Position numbers and translations under genes: made by a program. Below, in pieces: positions 33,872-43,176 of a stretch of DNA of 64,000 bases. Within the stretch, counting starts at the first letter, position 1. Each line of letters begins with the position of its first letter. This stretch comes from an uncultured Arthrobacter sp. GTDB lineage: Bacteria > Actinomycetota > Actinomycetes > Actinomycetales > Micrococcaceae. The DNA lies in the NCBI RefSeq assembly GCF_947495145.1, contig NZ_CANLXP010000004.1, positions 62,001 to 126,000 on the forward strand, given 5' to 3'. The notes below the pieces were generated by a model that searched no databases, was not told where the DNA came from, and saw only the letters and a program-made list of their open reading frames with translations.

Positions 33872-36800
33872 CCCGCGGGTTCGACTCCACCCCTAGTTGG
33901 CCCCCCGGCTCCCGTTGCCTTTCTGATAATTCTTTCCAACTCGTTGCTATCGGCGAGGTCGTGTGGCCGAATCAGTTGGTCTTCTCCAACGTAGTAGAAC
34001 GCTGCCCGCACAGACCCCAGCGGGACGTTCATGAACCGTGACCACGCCAGCCTGTAGACAGCCAGCTGGATGGCCTTTGATTCCCGGTGCCCCGGCGCGG
34101 GCGGGCGCCCCGTCTTCCAGTCGATGAGGTCCCATGTGCCGTCGTCGTCCTGGAAGACTGCATCAATTCGCCCCCGGACGACGATCGTATGAACCCGTGT
34201 CTCCACCGGAACCTCAATGCCGTGGGGAACACGCCGGGCCCAGACGGACTCCCGGAACGTTTCGGTGAGCTGCTCCAGCTTCAGTCCATCGTCGACGAAG
34301 GAGTCTGCGGCACCGGGGAACTCCCCCAGATCGAGCATCCCCGTGGCGCCGTAAAACTCTTCAATCCAGGCGTGGAAAGCTGTACCCCGCCGTGCGGCCG
34401 ATCCGGGGCGCCGCGGGACAGGCCGACGCAGTCGCCTTGCCACCGCTGCACTGTCTTCTGTCAGTTCAACCATCAGCGAGGCAGAGATATGGGTGGGTAG
34501 TTCGACCGGTGCAGAAGTAAACCTTTGCTGCTGCCGCGCTAGCGCCTTGCGCACTTCATCGTTCCAGCGTCCGGAAGCGTCGGCGTTTACCGAGCCCTGC
34601 CAAGAGGCAGGCCGGTGTCGCTGGTCATTTGCGGCCGCCAGCACAGCTGCTGCCGCCTGTTCCATAGCGCCGCGTCGCATGCGCAGCGGGTCGACCGGCC
34701 AGATCGCCCTGTCGCTGTGTGCGCGGGCGGGATTGTCCGTCCCCACCGCGCTGTCTTCGATCCAGGCGAGTTCCCGGTAGCCCCGTTCCCCTGCTGTGGC
34801 GAGATCCCGTAGCTGTTCCAGATAACGGGACGGCGCAGTCGGCTTGGACCGACCTCCTCCCCAAGCCGACGATGAGCAAACGAGGACGTGGCGGGCTCGG
34901 GTGAGGGCGACGTAAGCCAGGCGCCGTTCCTCCCGCTCGGTGTGGGTCAGCGCATCCTCGGCGAACAGCTTCTCGCTTTCGAGCCATGATTTCTGATCGG
35001 GTTGGTCCCAGTCCCACTGCGGCAGTTCAGCTGCGTCGCCGCGCAACGGCCATGGCACGGAAGCGTCTCCGGAACTCCAGCGCGAGCCTGTTCCGCTGGG
35101 GAAAGAACCTTCGTTCATACCCGGAACGAACACTACATCCCACTCCAGCCCTTTGGCGGCGTGAACCGTCAGCAGCTGGACGGCTTCCCTGCTGGTTTCC
35201 AGCGCGGTCACGGGCAGTCCGTCTTCTTCCGCGTCGGCTGCCTCCAACCACGCGAGAAAGGCCGGCAGGTCGATGCGGTCGGAGGTTGAGACGAAGCTGC
35301 TGACGGCATCCGCGAAGGCGTCAAGATTGCGCCGGGCATCGTGGATACTAACCCCCGGTTTCGATGCAAGCTCGATGTCGAGCAGGAGGATCTGCTCGAT
35401 CTCGCCGATCAGGGTAAGCAGATCGTCACCCACTGACTGGCGGAGACCACGCAACTCATCCCGCAACCGTGTTAGCCGCTCCCTCGCTGTGCCGGACAGG
35501 CTGCGTCCGCTGCCCGACATCCATCCGTCCGGCGGAAGATGGTCGACGGCGTCAACGAGACTTGCTGGTTCCGCGTCCTCGGTTGGCGTGGGGGGCTGCC
35601 CGTGACCGTCGTCAGGTGAAACCGGGAAACCGTCCGCAGCCGCGCTGCCCGCCTTCGTCGAGGACTCGGAGGCGCCCTTTCGAAGTTGATTGATCCGGAG
35701 ATCGCGGTCGTAGGCGAGCTGGCGGGCCCAGTCGCCGAGTGCCATCAGATCGGCAGTTCCTACGCGCCAGCGGGCACCGGCGAGGAGCCTGAGCATTGCA
35801 TCTGACCGCTCCGGATCCCCCAGCACTCTCAGGACCGAAAGGATTTCGATGATTTCCGGAGTACGCAGGAGCCCGCCCAGTCCCACGATCTGCACCGGTA
35901 TGCCTGCTGCCTGCAGTTCCCGCCGCAAGGGTTCGAACTGCCGTCGTCCGCGGCAGAGGACCGCAATCGTAGGACGCAGCGGTCGTCCGTCGTCGTCCAC
36001 GTCGAAGAACCGTCGCCGCTGGGCCTCAATGATCCGCGCCAGCGCTGCTGCCTCGTTCGCTTGCGGGTTGTCAGGTGCTGACGCGTCGGAAGGATCGGCG
36101 GCGGTCTCACTGAGGTAGCGGGCGAGGTACACCTCTCCTTCCGGTGCCTTCGGGCGTGGCAGCAGGGCTGGGACCTGTAACTGATGCTGCGGGCCCACCC
36201 ACGGAGGCGGGGAGTTAAGGGAACCGGCCACAGCATTGGCAGCTTCAAGAATGCTGGTTGAGTTCCGCCACGCCACGGAGAGGTTGACCATGGGCGCAGG
36301 CTCAAGAGCGGACCCGGTGCCTGCTGGAAAACGCGATCTGAATGTTCCGAGCTGGCCGGCGGAGGCACCGCGGAATCCGTAGATGGACTGGTGCGGATCT
36401 CCCACCGCAGTGACTGATCTGCCGTCGCCGAACAATTTGGAGAATAGGACCATTTGGGCGTGGGAGGTGTCCTGGAACTCGTCAAGGAGAACAACAGCGA
36501 ACTTCTGCCGTTCGACCTCCACTGCCTCTGGCACGTCGCTGACAATACGCGCGGCCAGTGACACGAGGTCGCCGTAATCGAGCTGGCCGGACTGGTGTTT
36601 CAGGGCTGTGTAGCGTTCCACCAGTTCGGTAACGGTGACACGCGTTCTCAGCTTGTTCAGCAGGTCCTTCACGCCATTCGTGGCGGGCTTCGGCTTTCCC
36701 GACTGGAAGGGGCGTGCAGCAACTGCGTCAATCTGATTCAGCAGCGACGCCCTCACTGCTACTGGCTCCACGAGGTGTTCCGCGCATTCGGAGGCCATGG

Positions 36801-37374
36801 TCAGAACAGCGCCTGTCAGTGTGGTTTTCGCAGCGGAGAGATGCTCCCATGGCCCCTGGTAGGACTCGACGACTCTTGCGGCCAGCTGCCAGGACTGCGC
36901 CGTGCCCAGCATGACGGCGTCCCGCTCCACGCCGATGCGCAGTCCGTAGTCCTGCACAATGCCGTTGGCGTAGGAATGATAGGTGGAAATGGTTGGTTCC
37001 AGCCGGTCCTCGTGCAGGTCAACCGCGTTCTCCGCCTGCGCCCGGTACAGCGCCAGCAGCTGTTGCCGGATACGGGCCGCGAGCTCGCCGGCTGCCTTGC
37101 GGGTAAAGGTCACCCCGAGAATCTGTTCCGGTCGAACCAGCCCATTAGCAACAAGCCACACGACCCGGTCCGCCATGGTTTTCGTCTTGCCTGATCCCGC
37201 GCCGGCGATCACCAGCAGCGGCTGCAGCGGCGCTTCGATGATGCGAGTTTGTTCAGCTGTCGGGTAAAGGACCTGTGCGCCGCCGTCCCCGGCAAGCAGC
37301 CGCGCCAATGCCTCAGCTGACAGCTGCGGTGCAGAACCCGCAGCCGCCTCCGCGTGTGCCGCTTCCACGCTCAT
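33868..37374 (-). CDS. adnB: AdnB-like helicase-nuclease subunit (UvrD/RecB family)
   Basis: A 1168-residue subunit of the actinobacterial AdnAB double-strand-break end-resection motor. N-terminal helicase motifs: AGAGSGKTKTMADRVVWL (Walker A), VTFTRKAAGEL, VLLDEFQDTSHAQ (II), GDPHQSIYGFRGASA (III), VHAAKGLEWDVVFVPG (V) and YVALTRARHVL (VI). The C-terminal RecB-type nuclease shows GTAFHAWIEEF, LIDWKTGRPP with the catalytic Asp and Lys, and QLAVYRLAWSR. The ATG overlaps the adnA stop (ATGA). M. tuberculosis Rv3201c is the counterpart. It is about 70 residues longer than I recall for mycobacterial AdnB, with a polar insert near residue 580. Confidence 0.93.
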   Translation of the reverse strand: MSVEAAHAEAAAGSAPQLSAEALARLLAGDGGAQVLYPTAEQTRIIEAPLQPLLVIAGAGSGKTKTMADRVVWLVANGLVRPEQILGVTFTRKAAGELAARIRQQLLALYRAQAENAVDLHEDRLEPTISTYHSYANGIVQDYGLRIGVERDAVMLGTAQSWQLAARVVESYQGPWEHLSAAKTTLTGAVLTMASECAEHLVEPVAVRASLLNQIDAVAARPFQSGKPKPATNGVKDLLNKLRTRVTVTELVERYTALKHQSGQLDYGDLVSLAARIVSDVPEAVEVERQKFAVVLLDEFQDTSHAQMVLFSKLFGDGRSVTAVGDPHQSIYGFRGASAGQLGTFRSRFPAGTGSALEPAPMVNLSVAWRNSTSILEAANAVAGSLNSPPPWVGPQHQLQVPALLPRPKAPEGEVYLARYLSETAADPSDASAPDNPQANEAAALARIIEAQRRRFFDVDDDGRPLRPTIAVLCRGRRQFEPLRRELQAAGIPVQIVGLGGLLRTPEIIEILSVLRVLGDPERSDAMLRLLAGARWRVGTADLMALGDWARQLAYDRDLRINQLRKGASESSTKAGSAAADGFPVSPDDGHGQPPTPTEDAEPASLVDAVDHLPPDGWMSGSGRSLSGTARERLTRLRDELRGLRQSVGDDLLTLIGEIEQILLLDIELASKPGVSIHDARRNLDAFADAVSSFVSTSDRIDLPAFLAWLEAADAEEDGLPVTALETSREAVQLLTVHAAKGLEWDVVFVPGMNEGSFPSGTGSRWSSGDASVPWPLRGDAAELPQWDWDQPDQKSWLESEKLFAEDALTHTEREERRLAYVALTRARHVLVCSSSAWGGGRSKPTAPSRYLEQLRDLATAGERGYRELAWIEDSAVGTDNPARAHSDRAIWPVDPLRMRRGAMEQAAAAVLAAANDQRHRPASWQGSVNADASGRWNDEVRKALARQQQRFTSAPVELPTHISASLMVELTEDSAAVARRLRRPVPRRPGSAARRGTAFHAWIEEFYGATGMLDLGEFPGAADSFVDDGLKLEQLTETFRESVWARRVPHGIEVPVETRVHTIVVRGRIDAVFQDDDGTWDLIDWKTGRPPAPGHRESKAIQLAVYRLAWSRFMNVPLGSVRAAFYYVGEDQLIRPHDLADSNELERIIRKATGAGGPTRGGVEPAG

Positions 37375-40300
37375 TCGGTTACCTGCCTTCCCTCAACACA
37401 CAGTGGACAGATTTCCGGAAGCCGGCATCCGCCTCCACCGAAAGACGACCGCTTGGGGTCGTGGACTGACTCAAATTCTGCTCCCGACATCAAACCTGCG
37501 GCCTGCTCAATCATTTCGTGCGCCCAGGATTCATCCGGTCCGAGTGGGGGCTGATCCTGAACCTTCGGGGACTTTGCGCCTGTGCCCAGCTGCACCAGGG
37601 CTGCTCCGCCAACGGCACGCGTGTCCGTGGACTCTGTATCCGCGCCTGCGGCGACGGAGTCCCCAAGGCCACCGGCACCTGCGGCAACCTGATAGGCGGC
37701 GAGTTGGGGATGCGCAGGCACATCGGGGTCTCGCGGCGCGTTTTTTCCGGTCTTGAGATCGACGACGAAAAGACGCCCGTCATGGGTGATTTCGAGACGG
37801 TCTACCTGCCCCCGGAGACGGGCCTGCCTCTCAACGCCGTCAACCGTCACGGGAAGGTCAACGCTGAAACTCGCCTCGGTGCTTGCGAGGGAACGGCCCG
37901 CCTTTCTCATCTCCACGAGGTAGGCGCCGAGTTTCCTCACCATTTCTTCAGCCCGTCGCAGATCGGCTTTGGACTCCCAGGTATCCTTCATGCCGAGGGC
38001 AGGCCAGCGACGCACGAGTTCCGCCGCGTACTGGTTTCCCGTGGCATCCGGAATGTCCTGCGCAATTGAGTGAACGAGCGTTCCAAGGGACCTGGCGAAA
38101 TCAGTCGGCCGCTCCCCTCCTGCGGCCGAGACGAACCAGTTCAGCGGCGAGGCAAGGACTGCCTCCACTTTCGAGGGAGAAACGGGGATCACAGAGGCAG
38201 CAGGAACGACGGGATCGGTGGACGAAAGTCCGGCCAACCCCCACCACTGGTCTGGATCAGCACCTGGAACGGGGGGTTCGTGGAGCATCATCGTACCGAG
38301 GTGCCCGGCAGCTTCCAGAGCAGTAACGGGATGCCGGTCAGGCTGCTGGGCGTACTTCCGAAGCTCTGCGACCAGCGCACGAAGGGTCAGTGGCCGCTTT
38401 ACCTCGGTGCGCGGGCGCTCATAGACACCGGTAGGCAGGGGGGCGAGGATGTCGAGAAAGGAGGAGGGCTGCTGATCCTCCGATGAAACGGCAACGCAGA
38501 TCAGTTCCTGGGATGCGCGGCTGACGGCCGCGGAGAAGCTCCGCAATTCATCGGCACGGGTCAGCTGCATGAGGGAAAGCGGGTCACGATGGTGTCGGAA
38601 ATCCCGGCCGTGCTCAAGCAGCGCAACGAGGTCACCGGAGCCAAGCAGTTCTCCCCTGACCCGCAGATTGGGCCAGACTCCTTCCTGTACGCCAGCCACA
38701 ATCACTACCGGCCATTGGCGCCCGGCTGCTGCGGCCGGCGTCAGAATTGCAACGGCGGCACCCTTTTGTGCGCGCGCAGCGAGGGTGTCCATGGGGAGTT
38801 CCTGGCTCAGCAGGTACTCCAGGAAATTGGTTGTTGGCGCACCGGGCATCTGGTCCACGTACCGCTCGGCGGTTTGAAACAGCGCGACGACGGCGTCCAG
38901 GTCACGGTCTGCCCGTGCTGATGCAGCGCCGTGACGGAGTGCTGCTTCTTCCCATCGCGAAGAGAGGCCGGAAGCAGACCAAACCGCCCAGAGTAGGATC
39001 TCCGGCGTACTCGCCTCATCCTGCAGCGCCTCGCGACCGGCACGTATCATGGAGTGCAGCCGCCGAACCGGACGCAGTTGCCCTCGAAAGTCGTCAATCT
39101 CAGCTTCGGACAGCAGATCGACGATCAATTGATCGGAGTCACGCGCTCCCCCCGCCAGCCGTTCCTCCTGCCTGAGCAGCTGCCGGAGGCGGCGAATCTC
39201 GAGCGGGCCGGCGCCGCCTATCCTGGACGTCATGACTGAGACGGCAAGTTCAGCGTCAAGCTCCCTGGCACCGGTAACGACACCGAGAATGTCAAGCAAC
39301 GGCCGTACCGCCGGTTCATCGCGGATTGCCCGCTCGGCGGGCGGGACGCTGACCGGTATATCCTGCCCGGCAAGGTAGCGCTGAAGCTCGGCTACGTGCG
39401 CGCCGGTCCTCGTGATGACGGCGATGTCATCGAAACTATGTTCCTGCTCGACGTGGGCCTCCAGGATCCGTTGCGCGATGTATCGCTGCTCGTGATAACC
39501 CGAATCGACCACATGGACGGAAACTCCGCCGGAGCCGTGCTCATCCACCGGCGCTTCGCGTGGCCGGGGATTGGCGTCAGGATCGAGCAACCGCCGGTAG
39601 CCCACCGGCGTTCCGCTCACGGGCGTCCTCGAAGCGACTGATTGCCACGCCGAAGCAAGCATTCCGGTGAGGCGGTGTGATGCGGTCAGCTGCACAGTGC
39701 GTACGGGTCCCAATACCTCGGGCAGGCGGGCGGCAAGCTCTGGGCGTGCACCCCGGAAACCCTGGACCGTAGTGTCAGGGCACGCCGTGATCAGGGAATC
39801 TTTTCCACCGGCAAGAACGCCGCACAACGCGTGGGTGGCGGTGTTGGACTCCTGGTAGTCATCAATCAGGATCAGTCCGTACTTGCTGCGTTCCTCAGCG
39901 CAGAACCGGGGATTGGTTTCGAGAATGCCTCGCGCTGCGGTAAGGATTCCGGCAGGATCGAACGCTTCGGGCATGCGAAGATCCAGGACGTCGCGGTACT
40001 CGCTGTAGAGGGCCGCTGCGGCCACCCAATCGGGGCGGTCGAACCTGCGTCCGAGATCAGCCAGTTCATCGGCGTGCAGGCTGTACTCGCTGACCCGGTC
40101 GAAAAGCTCCCTCACCTCCTGACGGAAACCCCTGGTCCCCAGCGCGAGCTGCAAGCCCTCCGGCCAGCGGAACTCAAGGGGGCCCAACGTGCGGTGGCCT
40201 TCAAGGAGCTCTTTGATAATGAGGTCCTGCTCTGCTCCGGACAGGAGTCGCGGTGAACGGGTCAGCTCCGGCAGCAGCCCTGCCACGCGCGCCCGGCGGA

Positions 40301-40667
40301 TCAGGTCAAAGGCGTAGGACGACCAGGTTCGCGCCGGCGGCGCGCTCAGACTGCAGTCCAGACGGGAGGTCACCTCATCACGCAGGCGTGCTGCCGCCAA
40401 CCTTGTGGGGGCAACAATCAAAATGCGGTCTGGTTCCACCTCCCCGTTCCGGATCCGGCTGACGGCCGCCTCCACCAGGAGTTGCGTCTTGCCCGTTCCC
40501 GGGCCGCCGAGCACCAGCACCGGACCCCCTCCAACCCCCAGGGAAAGCACGCTCTGCTGTTCCTCACTGAGGACGGGGTCCGGCGGGCCCGCCACACTTC
40601 TGGAGGGCAACCGCAGATCGGCGGTAGACAGCAGCGCAGCGGCGGTGTTTCGTGAGGAAGAGCTCAT
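37371..40667 (-). CDS. adnA: AdnA-like helicase-nuclease subunit
   Basis: A 1098-residue partner of AdnB. Walker A is LGGPGTGKTQLLVEA; motif II reads LILIDDYQESN, a divergent DExx box as expected for the weaker motor; motif III is CPDTTVQGFRGA. The C-terminal nuclease has GTLVHSIAQD, VVDLKTGKN with the catalytic Asp-Lys, and HPQLAAYQVA. The very end has CRLPEICPLC, the last cysteines of an iron-sulfur staple like AddB. The ATG overlaps the stop of the alkyltransferase-like gene (ATGA) and its stop overlaps adnB. Counterpart of Rv3202c. Confidence 0.93.
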   Translation of the reverse strand: MSSSSRNTAAALLSTADLRLPSRSVAGPPDPVLSEEQQSVLSLGVGGGPVLVLGGPGTGKTQLLVEAAVSRIRNGEVEPDRILIVAPTRLAAARLRDEVTSRLDCSLSAPPARTWSSYAFDLIRRARVAGLLPELTRSPRLLSGAEQDLIIKELLEGHRTLGPLEFRWPEGLQLALGTRGFRQEVRELFDRVSEYSLHADELADLGRRFDRPDWVAAAALYSEYRDVLDLRMPEAFDPAGILTAARGILETNPRFCAEERSKYGLILIDDYQESNTATHALCGVLAGGKDSLITACPDTTVQGFRGARPELAARLPEVLGPVRTVQLTASHRLTGMLASAWQSVASRTPVSGTPVGYRRLLDPDANPRPREAPVDEHGSGGVSVHVVDSGYHEQRYIAQRILEAHVEQEHSFDDIAVITRTGAHVAELQRYLAGQDIPVSVPPAERAIRDEPAVRPLLDILGVVTGARELDAELAVSVMTSRIGGAGPLEIRRLRQLLRQEERLAGGARDSDQLIVDLLSEAEIDDFRGQLRPVRRLHSMIRAGREALQDEASTPEILLWAVWSASGLSSRWEEAALRHGAASARADRDLDAVVALFQTAERYVDQMPGAPTTNFLEYLLSQELPMDTLAARAQKGAAVAILTPAAAAGRQWPVVIVAGVQEGVWPNLRVRGELLGSGDLVALLEHGRDFRHHRDPLSLMQLTRADELRSFSAAVSRASQELICVAVSSEDQQPSSFLDILAPLPTGVYERPRTEVKRPLTLRALVAELRKYAQQPDRHPVTALEAAGHLGTMMLHEPPVPGADPDQWWGLAGLSSTDPVVPAASVIPVSPSKVEAVLASPLNWFVSAAGGERPTDFARSLGTLVHSIAQDIPDATGNQYAAELVRRWPALGMKDTWESKADLRRAEEMVRKLGAYLVEMRKAGRSLASTEASFSVDLPVTVDGVERQARLRGQVDRLEITHDGRLFVVDLKTGKNAPRDPDVPAHPQLAAYQVAAGAGGLGDSVAAGADTESTDTRAVGGAALVQLGTGAKSPKVQDQPPLGPDESWAHEMIEQAAGLMSGAEFESVHDPKRSSFGGGGCRLPEICPLCVEGRQVTE

Positions 40668-41101
40668 GGGTCCACCCCATCATCCGCCTCCGACAATCCG
40701 GATGCCCCTATTCGGACGTCGTTTTTCAGAGCGGCGCGGACTTGTTGGAGCGCGCACTGTTCAGCCGGTGCCGGATCCCAGCGGGACTTCGACAGATCGA
40801 CCCGACGGGTGCGCGCGTCCGCCCGGCGGCTGCGGTTGGCGACAGGGCGCAGTGCAGTCGACTCCTCCAGGTAATGCTCGACGGCGGAAGCTTCCAGTCC
40901 CTGCGGCGGGCTGCCATCGGCGCGAAGCACGCGCCACCACGGCACACCTGCGTCTCCACGGGACATGACCGTTCCTACCTGGCGGGGCCCGCCCTTCTCA
41001 AGGATCTCGGCGATGTCGCCGTAGGTGAGTACCCTTCCTGCAGGTATCAAACTGACGATGTCCAGGACCGCCTCTTCATAGTCCAGGGCTCTTTCGCGCA
41101 C
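40664..41101 (-). CDS. Alkyltransferase-like protein (ATL, MGMT family)
   Basis: A 145-residue protein of the O6-alkylguanine-DNA methyltransferase family. The helix-turn-helix part has SLIPAGRVLTYGDIAEIL and GGPRQVGTVMSR; the active-site P-C-H-R of true MGMT is replaced by PWWRVLRADG, so the acceptor cysteine is Trp. Such ATL proteins bind O6-alkylguanine, bend the base out and hand it to nucleotide excision repair. The C-terminal 60 residues are an Arg/Ala-rich extension. I use GTG 41101, since TAGTCT ends 6 nt upstream; a TTG at 41104 is less likely. It heads the adnA-adnB operon with an ATGA overlap. Rv3204 is an MGMT-like gene in a similar place. Confidence 0.9.
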   Translation of the reverse strand: MRERALDYEEAVLDIVSLIPAGRVLTYGDIAEILEKGGPRQVGTVMSRGDAGVPWWRVLRADGSPPQGLEASAVEHYLEESTALRPVANRSRRADARTRRVDLSKSRWDPAPAEQCALQQVRAALKNDVRIGASGLSEADDGVDP

Positions 41102-41107
41102 CAACCC

Positions 41108-41113
41108 AGACTA
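41108..41113 (-). promoter_or_regulatory. Candidate leaderless -10 of the ATL-adnA-adnB operon
   Basis: TAGTCT on the minus strand, 6 nt before GTG 41101; no ribosome binding site. Confidence 0.5.
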
Positions 41114-41186
41114 TCGAAATGCGCGGACCGAGCGGGCCGGGTCGGCCGTGTCTTCAACCGCCGGAGAGAATGTCGTACCCGGCCGA

Positions 41187-41192
41187 TACCGT
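41187..41192 (+). promoter_or_regulatory. Candidate leaderless -10 of the exonuclease gene
   Basis: TACCGT ends 7 nt before ATG 41200, favouring that start over ATG 41170. Confidence 0.45.
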
Positions 41193-41199
41193 CTGGACC

Positions 41200-41886
41200 A
41201 TGAACAGCTGGCACATGCATCCCCGGGCGGCCTTCGACCTCGAAACTACCGGCCGCGACCCGCTCACCGCACGAATCGTGACCGCCTCGATCATCCTCGT
41301 GGATGGGCAGGGAAAGGTCCTGCAGCACCACGAGTGGCTGGCGAACCCGGGGGTGGACATCCCTGTTGAGGCGACCGCCGTTCACGGCATCGCCACCCAT
41401 ACTGCCAGGACGCAGGGCGCACCGGCAGCCCAGGTGGTCAACCAGATCAGCGGAGTCCTCGACGGATTCTTCCGGGACAAAATACCGGTGCTCGCCTTCA
41501 ATGCGCGCTACGACTTCACGGTCCTCGCACGGGAGGGTGCACGGCATGGGGTTATCACCGCCGATCCGTTCCCGGTCCTCGATCCCTACGTGATGGATAA
41601 GCATGCTGACCGCTACCGCCCCGGGAAGAGGACTCTGTCCGCCATGTGCGCCCACTATGGTGTGCCTCTCGAGAACGCGCACACCTCAGCCGCCGATGTG
41701 CTGGCGACCCTTGGTGTGGGGGCCGTCCTTGCCGAGCGGTTTCCCCAACTGCGGAGGCCTGCCAGGGACCTCCATGAGTTTCAAATGACGTGGGCACTCC
41801 GACAGGCCGAAAGCTTCCAGGAGTATCTTCGACGCACTGACCCGCAAGCGGTGGTTGAGGGTCGCTGGCCGGCTATTGCCTCATGA
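41200..41886 (+). CDS. DnaQ-like 3'-5' exonuclease (DEDDh)
   Basis: A 228-residue exonuclease-fold protein. Exo I is AAFDLETTGRDPLTARIV (Asp, Glu), Exo II is VLAFNARYDFTVL (Asp), Exo III epsilon is ENAHTSAADVLATL (His, Asp), so all DEDDh residues are present. It lacks a polymerase or BRCT domain, so it is a stand-alone exonuclease, not certainly the replicative epsilon subunit. ATG 41200 is chosen because of the TACCGT element at 7 nt; ATG 41170 with GGAG too close is an alternative. Divergent from the ATL-adnAB operon, in keeping with DNA metabolism. Confidence 0.9.
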   Translation: MNSWHMHPRAAFDLETTGRDPLTARIVTASIILVDGQGKVLQHHEWLANPGVDIPVEATAVHGIATHTARTQGAPAAQVVNQISGVLDGFFRDKIPVLAFNARYDFTVLAREGARHGVITADPFPVLDPYVMDKHADRYRPGKRTLSAMCAHYGVPLENAHTSAADVLATLGVGAVLAERFPQLRRPARDLHEFQMTWALRQAESFQEYLRRTDPQAVVEGRWPAIAS

Positions 41887-42195
41887 CTCACCTGAGTCTC
41901 CTACGAGTTCCCTACGCAACACAATCGGAACCGGGTTCGTCGCAGATTATTCGATACGAAGGGCAATAAGGACGACGGCGGCACAACCAGCGTGATGTCC
42001 GGCACTAAATTTCAGCGGGATCTTTCATGCATGCCACAATTGCAAAGCACCGTCAGCGCCAGTGCCGGCCCACTCCGGGGCGGCCGAGGAACCTCCACTT
42101 TCTCGAGCAGCGCACTGACCGATGCTTCTTTTCTGCTCGCTTGAGTAGCGGGTTTCGCGGAAGCCCCTGCGGAGCCCCGGACAGCACGAGGACCT
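41887..42195 (+). promoter_or_regulatory. Leader region of metNIQ, no gene recognised
   Basis: 309 nt. It contains an 11-bp palindrome TTCGATACGAA (41950-41960), a 7-bp inverted pair CGAGCAG (42104-42110)/CTGCTCG (42133-42139), and a GC-rich region near 42060-42090. A short open frame at 42031-42144 (37 codons) starts ATG without a good ribosome binding site. The GGAACCTCCAC stretch near 42088-42098 faintly recalls SAM-riboswitch cores, but I cannot draw the full fold. GAGGA precedes the metN ATG. Confidence 0.35.
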
Positions 42196-43176
42196 ATGAT
42201 CACAGTCACCAACCTGCGTAAAACCTATCGACAGGGTGAGCGAACCGTTACAGCACTGGACGATGTCACCCTTTCGGTGCCCAAGGGTTCAATCCACGGC
42301 ATCGTAGGCCACTCCGGCGCGGGCAAGTCCACCCTCGTCCGGTGCCTGACCCTTCTGGACCGTCCTACATCGGGCTCGGTTGTCATCGACGGTCGTGAAC
42401 TGACCAGTGTCAAGGACTCTGAAGTCCGCACCGCCCGGCGCCGTATCGGCATGGTGTTCCAGCACGCCAACCTCATGGACTCACGGACGGCCGCCCAGAA
42501 CGTTGCCCATCCGCTCGAACTGGTGAAGACGCCGAAAGCCGAAATCGGCCGCAAGGTAGCCGAGCTGCTCTCCCTCGTTGGCCTGACGGAGTTCGCAGAC
42601 GCTTACCCCTCGCAACTCTCCGGAGGCCAGAAGCAGCGCGTCGGCATCGCCCGCGCACTGGCGTCGGATCCCGATGTGCTGCTCTGTGACGAGCCCACGT
42701 CGGCCCTCGATCCTGCCACCACCGAGGACATCCTCACGCTCATCCGGAAGCTCACGCAAACGCTGGACCTGACGGTCCTGGTTATCACTCACGAAATGCA
42801 TGTGGTCAAGCGGATCTGCGACTCGGTTTCCCTGCTTGAGCGCGGCCGGATCATCGAACACGGCGCCCTCCGGGACATCGTGGGTGACCGGGCCGGCTCC
42901 CTCGGCAGGTCCCTGATGCCCCTGCCTTCCAGCACCGCGGATGCCACCCTGCCGGAACTTGAGCTTCTGCTGGTCGGCGAGACTGCCTCTGCACCCATCC
43001 TCTCCGAACTCACCCGCCGTTTCGATGCCAACGTCAACGTCATCGCAGGAACGGTGGAGACGTTGGGAGGATCCCGCTTCGGCCGGCTCCGCGTCGAGGT
43101 TGATTCCGCCAGACCCCTGGGTGAGATCACGGCCTATCTCGAAGGCGCCGGCGTACATGTGGAGGTGGCGGCATGA
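42196..43176 (+). CDS. metN: Methionine ABC transporter, ATP-binding protein MetN
   Basis: A 326-residue ABC ATPase. Walker A is GHSGAGKST, the signature is LSGGQKQRVGIARAL, Walker B is VLLCDEPTSALDP and the H-loop is VITHEMHVV. The C-terminal 85 residues form a NIL domain, which in MetN binds methionine and shuts the transporter off from inside (trans-inhibition). Start ATG 42196 after GAGGA. The stop overlaps metI by ATGA. Confidence 0.96.
   Translation: MITVTNLRKTYRQGERTVTALDDVTLSVPKGSIHGIVGHSGAGKSTLVRCLTLLDRPTSGSVVIDGRELTSVKDSEVRTARRRIGMVFQHANLMDSRTAAQNVAHPLELVKTPKAEIGRKVAELLSLVGLTEFADAYPSQLSGGQKQRVGIARALASDPDVLLCDEPTSALDPATTEDILTLIRKLTQTLDLTVLVITHEMHVVKRICDSVSLLERGRIIEHGALRDIVGDRAGSLGRSLMPLPSSTADATLPELELLLVGETASAPILSELTRRFDANVNVIAGTVETLGGSRFGRLRVEVDSARPLGEITAYLEGAGVHVEVAA

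Noticed and set aside
40405-41203. Forward open frames across the adnA start and ATL gene
   Set aside because: They are antisense to well-supported coding sequence and have no recognisable domain.
41887-42195. SAM-IV or SAM-I riboswitch call for metNIQ
   Set aside because: Only a short core-like stretch matches; I could not build the conserved pseudoknot and helices, so it is listed as a leader region only.
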